A stretch of DNA of 64,000 bases, taken from positions 124,001-188,000 of the forward strand of contig JAJEJD010000032.1 in assembly GCA_022828125.1 (NCBI GenBank), written 5' to 3'. The DNA is from a bacterium. GTDB taxonomy: Bacteria > UBA8248. Under the pieces are notes generated by a model. The model was not told the origin of the DNA, searched no databases, and saw nothing but the letters and a program-made list of their open reading frames with translations. The position numbers and the translations under genes are program-made. Below, in pieces: positions 43,664-51,547 of this stretch. Position 1 is the first letter of the stretch. Each line of letters opens with the position of its first letter.

Positions 43664-44848
43664 ATGCCTCTCGATCAGAGTAAAATCAAACGGCTGCGTT
43701 CAGACTTCCCGGCCCTGAAAAATCAAATTTACGTGAATTGGGGTGGCGGGGGACCATCGTCGAAATCAATTCTTCGTGAAATGAACAAGTTCACAAAACG
43801 CGATTTGGAACTCGGCTCGTTTCACCCGACCATCAGGAATGAAACTACTGCGGCCCTGCAGCGCACCCGAGAGAGCTGCGCGAAACTCATTGGCGCAGAC
43901 ACCTCGGAAATAGCACTGACCAACAACACAACGGTAGGAATCAACATCGCCGCTGCCGGATTAACCTGGGGTGCAGGAGACGAAGTGCTCGTCTCGGATT
44001 TGGAGCATCCGGGCGGCTACCTGCCCTGGTTGGTCTGGCGGAAGAGATATCCCATCAAGGTGAAACTGTTCAAAACCGGTCAAAATGATGATCAGCTCCT
44101 CCGAAACTTGGAAAAGGCCATCACCCCAAAAACAAGGGTGGTTTGCGTGAGCCATATTTCGTGGCTGAATGGCAGGAGACTCCCTCTCGAATCAATCGGC
44201 CAAATATGCGTCTCCGCAGGCGCCCTCCTCATCGTGGACGGCGCCCAGTCCGTAGGACACATACCAGTCAAAGTCAAAGACACCGGCGTAGATGTCTACA
44301 CCATATCAGGCCAGAAATGGCTGATGGGTCCGGACGGCACGGGCGCCGTGTATATCAGGCGTGGCGCAGGCAAAACGATTCAGCTTTCATCCGCAAGCTT
44401 TCGTTCAGCTCAAAAAAAGAGATTAAAAACTCTCTCGTTTACCCCCGAGCCTAGCGCGATGCGCTATGAAGTCGGCACTCTCAATACAACTGGTTTCCTG
44501 GGATTCCGGGCCGCTGTCGAACACTTCAAGAGAACTGGGCCCGTATCCATCGAAAAAAGGATTCTGTCGCTGGCGAATCGCCTGACGTCGCAAATCCGCG
44601 GACTCAAGAATGTTGAAGTCATTACGCCTGAAGGCGAGGCCCAGTCTGGTCTGGTTTCTTTCCGGATTAAAAACGTCGAAGCTCAAAGCGTGGTGGACAG
44701 GCTCTACAGGAAACACCAAATCATCCTCCGGGCAGTGGTAACGGAGCCTCCCGCAGTGAGAGTTTCCATTCATTATTTGAACACGGAAGAAGAAATGGAC
44801 TCGATCGCAAATGCGATAGCCACAATAGCGGCTGGAAAAAAACGATAA
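43664..44848 (+). CDS. Class V aminotransferase-fold PLP enzyme
   Basis: A 394-residue fold-type I enzyme of the NifS/CsdB/isopenicillin-epimerase branch: VNWGGGGPSSKSIL, TNNTTVGINIAAAGL, SHISWLNGRRLPLESIG, DGAQSVGHIPV, and the PLP lysine in SGQKWLMGPDGTG. The region that carries the persulfide Cys in desulfurases and Sec lyases reads RAVVTEPPAVRVSIHYLN, with no Cys. So a selenocysteine lyase is unlikely despite the location. It follows selB by 22 bp, last of the operon, before a strong terminator. Confidence 0.88.
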   Translation: MPLDQSKIKRLRSDFPALKNQIYVNWGGGGPSSKSILREMNKFTKRDLELGSFHPTIRNETTAALQRTRESCAKLIGADTSEIALTNNTTVGINIAAAGLTWGAGDEVLVSDLEHPGGYLPWLVWRKRYPIKVKLFKTGQNDDQLLRNLEKAITPKTRVVCVSHISWLNGRRLPLESIGQICVSAGALLIVDGAQSVGHIPVKVKDTGVDVYTISGQKWLMGPDGTGAVYIRRGAGKTIQLSSASFRSAQKKRLKTLSFTPEPSAMRYEVGTLNTTGFLGFRAAVEHFKRTGPVSIEKRILSLANRLTSQIRGLKNVEVITPEGEAQSGLVSFRIKNVEAQSVVDRLYRKHQIILRAVVTEPPAVRVSIHYLNTEEEMDSIANAIATIAAGKKR

Positions 44849-44867
44849 AATGTCGCTCTAAGCCACA

Positions 44868-44899
44868 AAAAAGCGGCGGTCATATGGCCGCCGCTTTTT
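44868..44899. terminator. Bidirectional intrinsic terminator
   Basis: A perfect 12-bp stem (AAAAAGCGGCGG, 44868-44879, and CCGCCGCTTTTT, 44888-44899) with an 8-base loop. A/T runs on both sides let it serve the sel operon from the left and the cupredoxin-like gene from the right. Confidence 0.92.
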
Positions 44900-44915
44900 C
44901 ACGTTCGGGTCGCAG

Positions 44916-45656
44916 TTATTTTTTCAGCGTTACGTTCACCGCAGTAGCAGCACCACCTTTTACAGACACTTTCATGGACTTCTTGCCCAAAACCTCGTGC
45001 CAAATCTCGAGGGTGTAAGAGCCTGCGGGAACATCTTTTATCTCGAATTTCCCCCCGGCTCCCGTGATGCCGACATAGGGATTTTCCGCCACGACGATAT
45101 AGCCCCTCATCCAGTCATGAACGTCACAGGTCACTTTCATGATGCCGGGCTTCTTGAAATAGCGGGTCGACATTCTCAGTTTTTTCTTGAACTTGGGCTG
45201 CGCGATATTGGCTACCGAGTTTCCCGTTTTGCCGGGATGGGTATGAACGTTGTGGAGAATCTTGTCACTGTTCTTCATCAACAGTTTCGTCTTTTGCTTC
45301 ATTACGACCACGCGGGGAAGGTACACGCATCCCTTTTGGTCCATAGTCGCCTTTTTCTGGCTCTTCGACCATTTCTTGCCGGATTTCACGCCCCTCAAGG
45401 ACACGACGGCCCATGCCACGCCGCCGTCTTTCACGACCAGACTCTCATCCTTGATCGGTTTTTTTGCGCAAACTTTCTTGTCTTTGTTCACGGACAACGT
45501 TTTTGCCTTCGGGGCCGCGCCATCGAACTTGATTGCCCCTGCAATCGAACCGCCGCCGCTTACCTTGCCTTCCTTGTAAGCGTCCGCGGAGCCGGCCAAT
45601 GCGATGCTCAGCAACACCGCAAACATCCAGCACAATTGAAAGCGTTTGGGAACCAT
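44916..45656 (-). CDS. Exported cupredoxin-like protein (methylamine-utilisation type)
   Basis: A 246-residue exported protein. Signal peptide at 1-27 (ending ALAGSADA). A plastocyanin-like half has NSDKILHNVHTHPG and, later, VTCDVHDWMRGY, giving a Cys-x2-His-x2-Met set near an upstream His, as in type 1 copper sites. A C-terminal beta domain, GITGAGGKFEIKDVPAGSYTLEIWHE, is of the carboxypeptidase-regulatory type. The many Lys residues (KTKLLMKNSDK, KFKKKLRM) are unusual. ATG 45656 after GAGGAG. Probably a periplasmic electron carrier. Confidence 0.82.
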   Translation of the reverse strand: MVPKRFQLCWMFAVLLSIALAGSADAYKEGKVSGGGSIAGAIKFDGAAPKAKTLSVNKDKKVCAKKPIKDESLVVKDGGVAWAVVSLRGVKSGKKWSKSQKKATMDQKGCVYLPRVVVMKQKTKLLMKNSDKILHNVHTHPGKTGNSVANIAQPKFKKKLRMSTRYFKKPGIMKVTCDVHDWMRGYIVVAENPYVGITGAGGKFEIKDVPAGSYTLEIWHEVLGKKSMKVSVKGGAATAVNVTLKK

Positions 45657-46063
45657 GCCTACTCCTCTCGAATAATTTTTCAGGTTGGCAGCAACTGTTT
45701 TCAAAAAGCGTGCGCGCAATCATTCGCACACGATATCGGTGACTTCAGATGCAGGACCTCTAAAATTGACTTCTAATCAAATCGGAACCGCCAGGAAATC
45801 AAACCTGCTCCATTCAAGTAATCCACCTTTCAAATTAAGTCAACCCTCTGGGTGGTCGACCCGCCAATTCGCCTGGATTCATTGTGTCATCTGGTCGAAC
45901 CCTGCTATGAAAGAAAGCGCAAATCCAGCCGCCAGAAGACACAAACCTTTCCCGACGGATCGAACGACTCCGAAGCCGCGATGTTTGCAACACGGCGGAC
46001 TCTGGGGTATCTCTTTGGAAAAGCGGCGCTTAGCCGACACACGTCATCCTGCGGGAGCAAACT
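45657..46063. other. Divergent intergenic region
   Basis: About 400 bp between the cupredoxin-like gene (leftward) and the HemQ-like gene (rightward). More A+T-rich than the flanks, with no gene, repeat or hairpin that I can support. Promoters for both are expected but I cannot place them. Confidence 0.4.
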
Positions 46064-46912
46064 GTGAATCCGAACCTGAAAGACGCCAAAATGCCCGAAA
46101 CGCTCGATGGCTGGGCCATTCTGCACCACATCTTCCGGGTGAACTGGCCCGCCTGGAACCGCCTGGAGAGCGCCCAGCAACACCGCATCCTCGATGAAGC
46201 GACGGAATTTTTCACTTCGGTCGCCCGGCCCGAGTACGGCGAGAGCGCACTCTTCAGCCTGCTGGGGCACAAGGGAGATTTGCTGTTTCTGCATTTCAGG
46301 CCCACGCTCGACGCGCTGAATGAGGTCGAATTGGGGCTGCGGCGGCTGGCGCTGGCGGAATATATGGACGAGACCACCTCCTACCTCTCGTTCCTGGAAC
46401 TAGGCCTCTACGAAATGACCGTGAAGCTCCACGCCCGGTTCGTGGATGAGGGCCTGGAACCCGGAAGCGATGACTGGAAGTCCAAATGGGCCGAAGAGAT
46501 GGACAGCCAGCGCGAGCGCATGAAAGAGCGCCTCTACATGGACATCCCCCAGACGAGATATCTGTGCTTCTACCCGATGAACAAGCGCCGGGGCGAGGAG
46601 AAGAACTGGTACGGCCTGCCCATCGAGGAGCGCCAGCAGATGATGCGCGAACACGGCTTCGTCGGCAGACGCTACGCCGGCCGCGTCCAGCAAATCATCA
46701 CGGGCAGTATCGGCTTCGACGACTGGGAGTGGGGCGTATACCTGTTCGCCGAAGACCCGCTCGTCTTCAAGCGCCTCGTATACGAGATGCGCTTCGATGA
46801 GGCCAGCGTCTGGTACGGCGAGTTCGGCCCCTTCTACGCCGGTCTGCGCGTCATGCCGCACCATTTGAAGAGCATATTCCGCGGCCAGGTTCCCTCGCTC
46901 GAATCGCCCTAA
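46064..46912 (+). CDS. Chlorite dismutase/HemQ family heme protein
   Basis: A 282-residue member of the HemQ/chlorite dismutase family. Diagnostic segments: LLFLHFRPTLDALNEVE, then CFYPMNKRRGEEKNWYGLP, MMREHGFVGRRYAGRVQQ (the His of REHG is the family's proximal heme ligand), GFDDWEWGVYLFAEDPLVFK and ASVWYGEFGPFYAG. HemQ decarboxylates coproheme to heme b; chlorite dismutase proper has a distal Arg, which I cannot place. GTG at 46064 follows GGGAG. Confidence 0.9.
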   Translation: MNPNLKDAKMPETLDGWAILHHIFRVNWPAWNRLESAQQHRILDEATEFFTSVARPEYGESALFSLLGHKGDLLFLHFRPTLDALNEVELGLRRLALAEYMDETTSYLSFLELGLYEMTVKLHARFVDEGLEPGSDDWKSKWAEEMDSQRERMKERLYMDIPQTRYLCFYPMNKRRGEEKNWYGLPIEERQQMMREHGFVGRRYAGRVQQIITGSIGFDDWEWGVYLFAEDPLVFKRLVYEMRFDEASVWYGEFGPFYAGLRVMPHHLKSIFRGQVPSLESP

Positions 46913-46942
46913 GTCGAGCGATATCAAGGGTTAAGGACCGTC

Positions 46943-47803
46943 ATGGCGAGCGTTCTCATCGTGGGTTGCGGCTATGTCGGCGTTGCCCTCGGGGCGGTCC
47001 TCGCCGCCGAGGGCCACCTCGTCCGGGGCATGCGCCGAAACCCCGATAATCTCCCTGATTCCATCACGCCGTTAAGGGCCGACGTCCACGCCAAGGACCT
47101 GAGCAACCTCCTCCCGGATGGCCTCGATTTCATCTTCTACACCCTCTCCTCGGGAGGCGGCGGCGAGGCCGGCTACCGGGCGGCGTATGCCGACGGCCCG
47201 AAAAATCTCCTTAAAGCCATTGATAAGAAAGGAGAAAAGCCCGGGCGCATCTTCTTCACATCGAGCACGGCCGTCTACGCGCAAACAGACGGCGGCCTGG
47301 TGGACGAGGAATCCCCCGCGCAGCCCACCCATTACTCGGGCCGCATCCTGCTCGAAGGCGAGCGCGCTTTTCTGGAGAGCGGCCATCCCGCCACAATCCT
47401 AAGACTTTCAGGCATTTACGGCCCCGGCCGGACGCGCCTGATAGACGCCGTCCGTTCGGGCAAGGCCGAAGTCCAAGAGGGTCCCCCCCGCTTCACGAAC
47501 CGCATCCACCGCGATGACTGCGCGGGCGTACTCGCCCACCTCATGAAGATGGACGCGCCCGATGAGATATACGTCGGCGTCGACGATGAGCCTGCGGACC
47601 GCCGCAAGGTATTGAATTGGCTGGCCGAGCGGCTGGGCGTCCCGCAGCCGCGCGAAGCCGCGGGCGGCGAAGCCCCCTCCGCGCGCACCGCAACGAACAA
47701 GAGATGCTCGAACGCAAGGCTCAAGGCGACAGGCTACCGCTTTCTCTATCCGTCCTACCGGGAGGGTTACGCCGAGATGATCGCAGAGATGGAAACCACG
47801 TAA
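46943..47803 (+). CDS. NAD-dependent epimerase-like SDR (YeeZ-like)
   Basis: A 286-residue extended SDR. Nucleotide motif VGCGYVGVALG at 7-17; FFTSSTAVYAQ marks the Ser strand. The active-site Tyr region is THYSGRILLEGE, so the usual YxxxK lysine is Arg or absent, as in YeeZ-type proteins that may not be epimerases. The C-terminal end, FLYPSYREGYAEM, is also typical of that subgroup. 30 bp after the HemQ-like gene and convergent with the SCO gene. Confidence 0.85.
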   Translation: MASVLIVGCGYVGVALGAVLAAEGHLVRGMRRNPDNLPDSITPLRADVHAKDLSNLLPDGLDFIFYTLSSGGGGEAGYRAAYADGPKNLLKAIDKKGEKPGRIFFTSSTAVYAQTDGGLVDEESPAQPTHYSGRILLEGERAFLESGHPATILRLSGIYGPGRTRLIDAVRSGKAEVQEGPPRFTNRIHRDDCAGVLAHLMKMDAPDEIYVGVDDEPADRRKVLNWLAERLGVPQPREAAGGEAPSARTATNKRCSNARLKATGYRFLYPSYREGYAEMIAEMETT

Positions 47804-47815
47804 CCGGCAAACAAA

Positions 47816-48511
47816 TCAACTGTTTAGCAGGACCCTCAAATCCTTCCTCAGCTTCTCGAGAGATTCCGCGTCGTTGCTGTGGTAATAGCCTCTAATGGTG
47901 AAGTTCCTGTCGATGAGCACGAAGCGCGAGCTGTGGGAAATCAGGATTCCCGGCGTCTTCCCCCCCTCCTCATGCCCCGGGTGATGCGCGTGCGCGGCGG
48001 GCAGAAGAAGCCGGAAAACCCGCCCGCCGACCGAACCGGGGGGGAGCCCAGCGCGTTTGGTGGCGTAGCTCAGGCGGAAGCCCTTGAGCGCCAAGTCCTT
48101 GATTTCTTTTTCCTTGCCCGTCAGGAAGAACCACCGCGCCCTGTCCGCGCCGAACTTTTGCGCATAGGCCGTGAGGCGCTCCACCTTGTCGTGCTCGGGG
48201 TCGGTGGTGATGGATATCTGTCGGAAGTCCTCTGAGCCCGAGAACGCTCGCTGAAGCCTGCGCATCTCGCTCGTCTGGAGGGGGCAGGTATCCTCACACC
48301 GCGTGTAGATGAAGTCGGCCACCCAGACTTTTCCCTTCAGGCGCTCTCTCGCGAACGCCCGGCCCGATGCGTCAACCAGCTTAAAATCAGGCAGTTGCGA
48401 GTAGACGGGCAGGCTCTCGAAAAGGCTCCGCTCGAGCCAGCGCCACGCGGGCGCGGCCATCAGGCCGGCGAGAACGCCCAGGGTCAACACCAGAATCATG
48501 CGCCGCGCCAT
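47816..48511 (-). CDS. SCO1/SenC family copper/thiol protein
   Basis: A 231-residue membrane-anchored thioredoxin-like protein: N-terminal anchor (residues about 4-22), SQLPDFKLVDASGRAF, the copper-binding Cys pair in YTRCEDTCPL, and a His in ISHSSRFVLID. A His-rich insertion, HAHHPGHEE, sits between them and might bind extra metal. SCO proteins load copper on cytochrome oxidase Cu-A or keep its thiols reduced. ATG 48511 follows GGGAGAG. Confidence 0.9.
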   Translation of the reverse strand: MARRMILVLTLGVLAGLMAAPAWRWLERSLFESLPVYSQLPDFKLVDASGRAFARERLKGKVWVADFIYTRCEDTCPLQTSEMRRLQRAFSGSEDFRQISITTDPEHDKVERLTAYAQKFGADRARWFFLTGKEKEIKDLALKGFRLSYATKRAGLPPGSVGGRVFRLLLPAAHAHHPGHEEGGKTPGILISHSSRFVLIDRNFTIRGYYHSNDAESLEKLRKDLRVLLNS

Positions 48512-48616
48512 CAAAGTCTCTCCCTGTAAAACCCCTTGCGAATCAGGCCCTTCCGCCCGCCTGCATTCTTACAATACCTGTGCGCCCATGAAAAGCGCGC
48601 CGGGAGAATTCCGCCC

Positions 48617-49022
48617 CCGCATTTCCCCGCATTTGCCGTCACCGCGGGGCCGGCCGACCGTGGCAGAATCCTCCTGCGCCCGGATTCCGCGGCGCCTCAT
48701 CCCAGGTAAAAAATTTATCGTTTTTTATCGAAAAACCCCGTCAATTTATCGATATTTATGGAAATTTATGGAAATTCGATATTTTTGAACGAAGCGACCG
48801 GCTCCGACATCATACCGGAATCCCCCGAATCCGCGCGGACGGCAATTGCGGGCAAATGCGGGCCGATTTCGAACGAGACGCAAGGAATTTCGTCCGGATT
48901 GCCGGGAGGGAGTGATGGGCGCTCCGCCGCGTGAACAACCAAAAGCAAACGGGCGGCCTCTCCAGCATACCCCATCAACGCGAACACCCGGCGACGGCAA
49001 TTGCGGGGAAATGCGATCCCCC
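48617..49022 (+). repeat. Dispersed non-coding element, copy 2
   Basis: About 400 bp, collinear with the reverse complement of 36588-36925: CGCATTTCCCCGCATTTGCCGT at the left, GTGGCAGAATCC, a central AATTTATCGATATTTAT, GAAGCGACCGGCTCCG, then CGGCAATTGCGGGCAAATGCGG near 48840, and GGGGAAATGCGATCCC at the right end. This copy has about 65 bp more near the right end. From 48512 to 49558 there is no gene; this element, an inverted repeat and a REP fill it. Confidence 0.75.
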
Positions 49023-49144
49023 CGCGCGAGGGATGAATACCCGGACGGAAGGTGCGGAATCGAATCCGGCCGAAGAGGGGTTGCCTAAAAAGCCGGTATG
49101 CGGCCCCTACGAAGATCATTCTTCACCAACGAGAATATCAAATC

Positions 49145-49297
49145 AACTCCCCCCTTGAGGGGGAGTCGAAGAAGCCGAGCGTTTTGTGCGAAGGCTGATG
49201 CGGTGGGGGGAGGTTTGCTCTGTGGCATGTCCCCCCACCGATTCGGTTTCGGGTTTACACCCTCACCTCATCGACTCCCCCTCAAGGGGGGAGTGAA
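49145..49297. repeat. Inverted-repeat element D (GACTCCCCCTCAAG family)
   Basis: Arms AACTCCCCCCTTGAGGGGGA... at the left and its inverse, ACTCCCCCTCAAGGGGGGAG, at the right enclose GGTGGGGGG/CCCCCCACC inner arms and a GCGAAGGCTGATGCGG segment. The same design is at 61463-61632. Non-coding. Confidence 0.75.
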
Positions 49298-49348
49298 TTT
49301 CTTTTTTCCCCGGGCAGGGGACGACCGCGCCGGCTGTTACAGAAGGGA

Positions 49349-49428
49349 TTGCCGGGGTTCGGTTTCGTCCGTCATGCCGGCGCCCTCTCATCCGGCATCC
49401 CGTAGGGGCGGTTCGCGAGCCGCCCTGC
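49349..49428. repeat. REP-type repeat, left of the AAA-TOPRIM pair
   Basis: About 80 bp ending in CATCCGGCATCCCGTAGGGG and a near-palindrome GGCGGTTCGCGAGCCGCC. A direct copy with about three quarters matching bases lies at 51378-51455, on the other side of the two-gene defence pair. Confidence 0.7.
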
Positions 49429-49558
49429 TTTGGGGGCGGGGAAAGAGGGGACGCGGCGATTGTGAACCGCGCGGCGGGTGGGGTATACGTTCGCGTATGC
49501 TATCCTGTTCCTGAAAATGCTCCTGATTCAGTTGTGACGAACCTGGGGAGAGCAGACC

Positions 49559-50749
49559 ATGGAAGGCAGGAGGTTCATTCGAACGATCCGCCTGGAGAAC
49601 GTCCTCTCCTATGGCCCTTCGTCCGGGGAGTTTCCCCTGGAGCCGCTGAACGTCCTCATCGGCCCGAACGCATCGGGCAAGTCGAACCTCATCGAAGCGC
49701 TCTCCCTTCTCGCGGCGGCACCCGGGGATCTTCAAAAACCAATTCGGGAAGGGGGAAGCGTCCGTGATTGGCTCTGGAAGGGAACTCACGGGTCCAACAT
49801 AGCGACCGTGGACGCTGCCGTCGAATACCCGCAAGGACAACAGCCGCTCAGGCATCGCCTGTCGTTCACGGAATCCGAGTCGCGTTTCGAACTCAAGGAC
49901 GAGGCTATAGAGAATGAGAAATCGGTAAACGACGAAAAAAAACCGTTTTTCTACTACCACTATCGAGGCGGCAATCCGGTGCTCAACGTTCTTACCGAGG
50001 AGAAATCCCGAAAAAGACGACTTCCTAGAAACATGAAGCATGATCAGTCGATCCTCTCGCAGCGGCGAGACCCCGACTCCTATCCGGAGTTGACCTATCT
50101 GGCCAAAAAATACGAACGTATGCGCTTTTACCGCGAATGGAGTTTCGAGCAAGGCAAGCCGCCGCGCCACCCGGGGCGAACCGATCTGCAAAAGGATGGC
50201 CTTCTGGAGGACGCCTCGAACCTCGCCTTGGTGCTGGACGATCTGCTGAACCGCCCGCCGGTAAAACACCAGATACTGGAGCACTCGAAGACATTCAATC
50301 AATCCGTCAAGGACATCACCACCTCCATAACCGCCGGCGAGGTGCAGATATTCTTCCACGAAGAAGGCCTGGAACATTCCGTGCCCGCCACGCGACTCTC
50401 CGACGGGAGCCTGCGCCATCTCTGCCTGCTCGCCGTGCTCTGCCACCCCGAACCGCCGCCCGTCGTCTGCATCGAGGAGCCCGAGATCGGCCTGCACCCA
50501 GACATCATCCCGAAAGTGGCGAAGCTACTCATCGAGGCGTCATCGCGCAGCCAGATTTTCGTAACGACGCACTCCGACGTTCTCGTGGATGCGCTCACGG
50601 ACACGCCGGAATCCATCGTCGTCTGCGAGAAGTCCGAAGGCGTAACGCAGCTTCGCCGCCTCGATAAGTCCGAACTCGAACCTTGGCTCGAGCGATACCG
50701 GCTCGGAGAACTCTGGACGAGTGGCGAGATCGGGGGAAACAGGTGGTGA
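49559..50749 (+). CDS. AAA/ABC-type ATPase of an OLD/PARIS/RloA-like defence pair
   Basis: A 396-residue ATPase of the AAA_15/AAA_21 type. Walker A is GPNASGKSNLIEAL (about 36-49), the ABC-like signature region RLSDGSLRHLCLLAVL, Walker B VVCIEEPEIGLHPD and a switch His in FVTTHSDVLVDAL. The middle (about 95-230) is a helical insertion. Such ATPases sit with a TOPRIM nuclease in PARIS, RloAB/AbiL and OLD systems. Its stop overlaps the next gene's GTG. The ATG at 49559 follows GGGGAGAG. Confidence 0.85.
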   Translation: MEGRRFIRTIRLENVLSYGPSSGEFPLEPLNVLIGPNASGKSNLIEALSLLAAAPGDLQKPIREGGSVRDWLWKGTHGSNIATVDAAVEYPQGQQPLRHRLSFTESESRFELKDEAIENEKSVNDEKKPFFYYHYRGGNPVLNVLTEEKSRKRRLPRNMKHDQSILSQRRDPDSYPELTYLAKKYERMRFYREWSFEQGKPPRHPGRTDLQKDGLLEDASNLALVLDDLLNRPPVKHQILEHSKTFNQSVKDITTSITAGEVQIFFHEEGLEHSVPATRLSDGSLRHLCLLAVLCHPEPPPVVCIEEPEIGLHPDIIPKVAKLLIEASSRSQIFVTTHSDVLVDALTDTPESIVVCEKSEGVTQLRRLDKSELEPWLERYRLGELWTSGEIGGNRW

Positions 50750-51348
50750 GCATCAAGCTCTACGTGGAAGGCGGCGGCGACAGCAAGAGCTTGAGAACGG
50801 CGTGCCGCGAAGGTTTTGGGGCTTTCATCGAGAAAGCGGGGTTGAGCGGGCGGATGCCCCGCATCGTGGCCTGCGGCGGTCGTGACAAGGCATACGACAA
50901 ATTCAAGATAGCGCACGCCAACCAGGATGGGATCAGCCTGCTCCTGGTGGACGCCGAGAGGCCGGTGGAGCAAGCCGGGACATGGGAACATCTTCAAGGG
51001 GCTCCCGATGAGTGGCCCCGCCCCGCCGGCGCAACGGACGACCAATGCCACCTCATGGTGCAGATCATGGAGTCATGGTTTCTGGCCGACCGGGACGCGC
51101 TCCGCGAATTTTACAGCCAGGGCTACCGGGAGAACGCGCTCCCGCAAAATCCGCAGATCGAACGGGTCGCCAAAGATGATGTCCTGAACGGCCTTGATAG
51201 GGCTGCCCGCGACACCTCGAAACGCGGCTATCACAAGGGAGCGCACAGCTTCGAGATTCTGGCGAGACTGGACCCGGAGAAAGTCCAGAACGCATCCCCA
51301 CATGCGAAACGCTTTGTCGAGGTTCTTTTCAGGCTGGTACAAAGTTAG
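50746..51348 (+). CDS. DUF4276-type TOPRIM-like nuclease partner
   Basis: A 200-residue protein with a small TOPRIM-like fold: the Glu in KLYVEGGGDSKSL and the acidic LLLVDAERP strand, then QCHLMVQIMESWFLAD and RDTSKRGYHKGAHSFEIL, typical of DUF4276. In related two-gene systems this subunit is the nuclease released or activated by the ATPase. GTG at 50746 overlaps the ATPase stop (GTGA), with GGGGGAA upstream; a GTG at 50743 is possible. Confidence 0.8.
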   Translation: MSIKLYVEGGGDSKSLRTACREGFGAFIEKAGLSGRMPRIVACGGRDKAYDKFKIAHANQDGISLLLVDAERPVEQAGTWEHLQGAPDEWPRPAGATDDQCHLMVQIMESWFLADRDALREFYSQGYRENALPQNPQIERVAKDDVLNGLDRAARDTSKRGYHKGAHSFEILARLDPEKVQNASPHAKRFVEVLFRLVQS

Positions 51349-51377
51349 GTTTCTGGTTTCCTCACCTACTCCCCGAT

Positions 51378-51455
51378 TTGCCGGTTTTGGTTTCTCCCGT
51401 CACACCGGAGCCATTTCATCCGGCATCCTGTAGGGGCGGTTCGCGAACCGCCGTG
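51378..51455. repeat. REP-type repeat, right of the AAA-TOPRIM pair
   Basis: Direct counterpart of 49349-49428. It ends in CATCCGGCATCCTGTAGGGG and a perfect 18-bp palindrome, GGCGGTTCGCGAACCGCC. The region 51349-51547 holds no gene. Confidence 0.7.
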
Positions 51456-51547
51456 CATTGAGGGGCGAGAAGAACAACACTGATCTTAAGGCAGAATACC
51501 CAAAGCGTATTGTGGAATGGGTGGATGTTGGGGTGAATACGTGCAGG

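Noticed and set aside
39096-46063. tRNA(Sec) gene or an in-frame UGA selenoprotein near selA/selB.
   Set aside because: No 90-100-nt tRNA-like fold with a TCA anticodon was found in the gaps by eye, and no ORF pair joined through TGA gave a known selenoprotein family.
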